64,000 bases of DNA from Maribacter sp. Lineage in GTDB: Bacteria > Bacteroidota > Bacteroidia > Flavobacteriales > Flavobacteriaceae. Under the pieces are notes generated by a model, which saw nothing but the letters and a program-made list of their open reading frames with translations, did not search any database and was not told where the DNA came from. The position numbers and the translations under genes are program-made. The stretch's first letter is position 1. The number at the start of each line of letters is the position of its first letter. Location: assembly GCA_020629415.1 (NCBI GenBank), contig JAHDDL010000016.1, forward strand, positions 19,592 to 83,591, read 5' to 3'. Below are positions 61,120-64,000 of this stretch, one piece after another.

Positions 61120-64000
61120 TTATCTAATAAGCTGTATCCAACCTTTTTCCATTACGGCAGGTTGATTATTAACACTATAGTTCATGATATAAAAATAAGT
61201 TCCCTTTGGTGATTCCTTACCTTCATAAGTACCGTCCCAAACATCGCTATCGTTTACTTTTTCTGTTTCAAAAACAAGGTTTCCGTAGCGATCGTAAATT
61301 TTTATTTTGTATTGCAAATTAACCTCTACGTGCACACCGGTGACGGGATCGGTCATAGTTCTATTGATACGAAGAACCTCATTCTGGTTATTCCCGTTAG
61401 GGGAGAATTGATTGTAAAGAAATCCTGGATCGGCAGGGCTTTTCTCTATTACCTCGACCGTTACCGTAGCTTCATTGTTTTCAGTATTACCATCTCTAGG
61501 CGTAGACCTAATAATGTTTGCGGTATTTGTAAACGATCCGGTGGCAGGAACCCTTGCTCTTATAATCAATGTTGCAGTCTCTTCCCTATTTAAAGTCGGA
61601 ATATTCCAATTACCGGTTATCTCATCATATGTACCGTTAAAGTCTGACTCAGCAGAAACAAATTCAAATCCGTTTTCAATAGCAATTAAATCGCTGACAA
61701 CGATGTCCGTTACCACATCAGATTCCGAAACATTGGTAACCCTAATAATAAATTCTACTTCATCACCAACCAATACCGTATCTGGACGAGCTTCTTTTTC
61801 AATTTTAAGATCAACGCCTTCTGGCGCTTCAGTACTTAATTCAACCGTAGCTTCATCATTCTCCGGGTTATTGTCCGAAGGAATAGATTCTAACAACACA
61901 GCTGTATTGGTATACGGACCTTGCTCTGCAACTACTACGGTAATGGATAATTCTAAAGATATTCCTGCCGCTAGCTCTGAAATAGTCCAGTTACCCGATA
62001 CCTCATCATACTCTGTAGCCTCAGGAGCATCTGCCGAAACAAAATCAAAACCTAATTCTAAAAGATCGCCAACAACAATAGCCCGTGCTGTTCTATCCGA
62101 TAAGTTGGTAAGCAATATTTTAAATATAATGGTATCGCCAATTAGAGCATCAACATTATCAACAGATTTCAGCACCTCTAAATCTATAGGATCATCGCAG
62201 TTGGGCGTTGCCACTGGATCACAAGGATCATCTGGATCAGAGCCATTGGTCTGTTCGTCCAAATCTGAAACCCCGTCACCATCCGTATCACAGCTACCGT
62301 TAAAACGGTTGGGAATACAAGGATTGTTATTTGCAGGATCTTGCTGGTCATTAACACCATCATTATCCGCATCTTCCGTATTCGAATCTAGCGCATCTAT
62401 TATTCCATCACCATCTTCATCTAAAGGATTATCGATATTATCACCAACTTCATCACCATCATTAATACCGTCACCATCTGTATCTTCATTAGTAGAATCA
62501 GTACCAAGAACTACTTCCTGACCACCTAAAAGACCGTCATCATCATCATCGGTTTCACAATCGCTTACGTTTATAGTGACCTCTACGGTAAGGTTTTCAC
62601 AAGGTGCCGTAGAATTAGTTGTTGTATAGCTAAATATATAAGCACCAGAAGTAGCACCTTCAAAATCTACAACATTGGTAGAACTGATATCAACATCTGT
62701 TTCAGGACCAGAAACAAAAATCCAAACTCCGGGATCAGCACCAGAAAGTCTCGTATCTAAATCAATAGTTGTAAGTCCGTTCGCAGCTACATTACAAATA
62801 GAACCGTTTGTTGCCGTTCCGGTAGTTGCCTGTGAACCTATTCTTGCAACAACAGGCTGCCTTTCTGTAGTACATTCGTTCTCTGTAGCTTCAACGTAAT
62901 AAGTAGCCGTAGCGTTCAATGAAGGAGTCGTAAACGTTTCACCCATTGCTATAGGCGTAACCGCATCTAAAGAATCATACCAATTTACAGAGGCGCCATC
63001 AGTTGGCTCTACACTTAACAGCAATGTACCAGGGCCACAACGTTCGTTATCGTTAATTTCGGTTAACTGTGGCAACACATTACGAACAATTTGCACCTCT
63101 ATAGTTCCACTAGCACAATTATTGGCTTCATCATAGAAAAAACCATAATATGATGCAGGTAAATCAACATCTTGAGCCTCAGCAACCGTTAAGTGTGAAT
63201 TGGTATTCAACGGATTAGAAACCCTACTCCAAGTTAAAACCGTACCGGCAGGAGCCGTACTACTTGTAAAATCGAATAAGTTCGCAGAAAAATCATCTCC
63301 TGCCGTTTCTACGCAATAGATATTGGAAACCGAAGTATCTAAAGTAGGCGCCGCAACACAATTATCATCATCTTGTATAGTACCTATAGCAGAACCATTG
63401 CTTCCCCTTTGTACATTATTAGTCGGTATCCCTAATTGAACCGTAAATGTTTCCGTATTTTCTAAAATAGCATCATTGATAACCGGCACTGTAATCTGTT
63501 GTACTTCACCTGCATCTCCATCAAAAGTAAGCAAACCGCCGACCCCTGTGTAATCTTCATCTTCTGTAGCCGTATCATCAGCAAAGGAATAAGTTACGGT
63601 TGTACCACCTACAACTTCCAAATCCAAAACCACATCAAAAATCATTTCACCAGCTGCATCATCTTCATTTAACGATTCATCTGAAATTGTCAATGTAGCC
63701 TGATCATTATCGTCAATTTCAACAGTCGCCGTTCTCGTAGCCGCAGTTCCTAAATCATACCCCGTACCATTAATTAAAGTCAAGATTACAGTTTCAGTCC
63801 CTTCTTGAATAGCGTCGTTTATAGGCGAAATTTCAATTTCAGCCTCTTGCTCGCCAACTGGAATACTTACGGCATTTTCACTTATTTCGTCATAATCAAT
63901 ATCATTATCAGCTGTACCAGAAATGTTATAGTTAACTATTATTGGACCAGTAGTATTATTGGGAGCACTTAAACTTACGGTAAATTCTCCGGTTGAAACC
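61120..64000 (-). CDS. Giant cell-surface adhesin, C-terminal part (5' end outside window), T9SS substrate
   Basis: The frame is open to base 64000, so about 959 residues are visible; the apparent start at 63783 is a TTG inside a Calx-beta domain. Domains in order: one partial and one full Calx-beta (FADDTATEDEDYTGVGGLL), Ig-like/PKD-like domains with cysteines, an Asp-rich thrombospondin type 3-like calcium repeat, two DUF11 repeats (VDLKIEKEARPDTVLVGDEV), then a C-terminal gliding-motility-type domain (FSPNGNNQNEVLRI, IYDRYGNLVFET, GKESPKGTYFYIMNY, GWIQLIR). The last directs type IX secretion of the type B class. Probably calcium-stabilised and surface-attached, like SprB relatives. Co-transcribed with porP/sprF and ompA-family genes. 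Confidence 0.93.
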   Translation of the reverse strand, partial: VSTGEFTVSLSAPNNTTGPIIVNYNISGTADNDIDYDEISENAVSIPVGEQEAEIEISPINDAIQEGTETVILTLINGTGYDLGTAATRTATVEIDDNDQATLTISDESLNEDDAAGEMIFDVVLDLEVVGGTTVTYSFADDTATEDEDYTGVGGLLTFDGDAGEVQQITVPVINDAILENTETFTVQLGIPTNNVQRGSNGSAIGTIQDDDNCVAAPTLDTSVSNIYCVETAGDDFSANLFDFTSSTAPAGTVLTWSRVSNPLNTNSHLTVAEAQDVDLPASYYGFFYDEANNCASGTIEVQIVRNVLPQLTEINDNERCGPGTLLLSVEPTDGASVNWYDSLDAVTPIAMGETFTTPSLNATATYYVEATENECTTERQPVVARIGSQATTGTATNGSICNVAANGLTTIDLDTRLSGADPGVWIFVSGPETDVDISSTNVVDFEGATSGAYIFSYTTTNSTAPCENLTVEVTINVSDCETDDDDDGLLGGQEVVLGTDSTNEDTDGDGINDGDEVGDNIDNPLDEDGDGIIDALDSNTEDADNDGVNDQQDPANNNPCIPNRFNGSCDTDGDGVSDLDEQTNGSDPDDPCDPVATPNCDDPIDLEVLKSVDNVDALIGDTIIFKILLTNLSDRTARAIVVGDLLELGFDFVSADAPEATEYDEVSGNWTISELAAGISLELSITVVVAEQGPYTNTAVLLESIPSDNNPENDEATVELSTEAPEGVDLKIEKEARPDTVLVGDEVEFIIRVTNVSESDVVTDIVVSDLIAIENGFEFVSAESDFNGTYDEITGNWNIPTLNREETATLIIRARVPATGSFTNTANIIRSTPRDGNTENNEATVTVEVIEKSPADPGFLYNQFSPNGNNQNEVLRINRTMTDPVTGVHVEVNLQYKIKIYDRYGNLVFETEKVNDSDVWDGTYEGKESPKGTYFYIMNYSVNNQPAVMEKGWIQLIR
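62214..62556 (-). repeat. Thrombospondin type 3-like calcium repeats in the adhesin
   Basis: The coding strand gives runs such as DTDGDGINDGDE, DEDGDGIIDALD and DTDGDGVSDLDE, each about 12-15 residues with Asp spaced to bind calcium. The regular GAT/GAC codon content also creates a spurious long antisense ORF on the other strand. Confidence 0.85.

Noticed and set aside
61475..62521. 348-residue ORF on the plus strand
   Set aside because: It is antisense to the adhesin; the Asp/Ser-rich calcium repeats give few stops in the opposite frame. The minus frame has recognisable domains.
63781..63783. TTG as the start of the adhesin
   Set aside because: It lies within a Calx-beta repeat, and the open frame continues through 64000 with another partial Calx-beta domain.

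Overview
The window reads as core chromosome of a marine-type member of the Flavobacteriaceae (Bacteroidota). Evidence: AT-rich DNA; promoters of the Bacteroidota form (TTTG or TTG, 18-20 bases, TAnnTTTG); a cell-surface adhesin ending in a gliding-motility type C-terminal domain beside PorP/SprF and OmpA-family genes (type IX secretion); fused genes known from this group (hpt-adk, folK-deoxynucleoside kinase); and the bamA/ompH/uppS/nadK/pdxJ neighbourhood. I cannot name a genus. I see no insertion sequence, prophage, CRISPR array or rRNA.

Layout. 1-7.4 kb: 3' part of an alpha-2-macroglobulin gene cut by the window edge, an M13 peptidase lipoprotein, a coupled pair (zinc-ribbon/carboxypeptidase-regulatory-like protein plus secreted transglutaminase-like protein) and a DUF4136 lipoprotein. 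7.5-12.2 kb: a voltage-gated-type potassium channel, obgE, the hpt-adk fusion and, divergently, purK-purE, so purine salvage and de novo synthesis sit back to back. 12.4-17.1 kb: M3 oligopeptidase and a very long MORN/YwqK-repeat secreted protein. 17.4-22.3 kb: a soluble histidine kinase with ten PAS domains, nine of them on a near-exact 381-base period, plus a single-domain response regulator. 22.3-24.4 kb: rhodanese, ECF sigma factor, a small probable anti-sigma protein and a degenerate UbiA-like membrane protein. 24.5-30 kb: gcvP, then an unassigned three-gene operon (KAS III-like, methyltransferase-like, family 2 glycosyltransferase).

30-37.2 kb: a leftward envelope operon (CBS protein, nadK, DUF6089 barrel, uppS, bamA, two ompH/skp genes). 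37.3-42.7 kb: rightward pdxJ, hydrolase, holin-like membrane protein, then tig-clpP-clpX. 42.7-51.2 kb: leftward hydrolase, GH3-family protein, AsmA-like protein, queuosine-precursor transporter and SppA, with a rightward DUF2797 gene. 51.3-58.2 kb: folK-dNK fusion, TrmH-family methyltransferase, mutS, tRNA-Gly(GCC) and tRNA-Leu(UAA), a SanA-like protein and an atypical Nramp-like transporter. 58.2-64 kb: leftward type IX secretion cassette of giant adhesin (cut by the right edge), porP/sprF and ompA-family gene.

Nothing here is unmistakably a new defence or mobile system. The best candidates for something not yet described are the KAS III-methyltransferase-glycosyltransferase operon, the ten-PAS kinase with regular module duplication, and the Nramp relative that lacks the canonical metal-binding residues. 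All calls are from reading the sequence; no database search was run.
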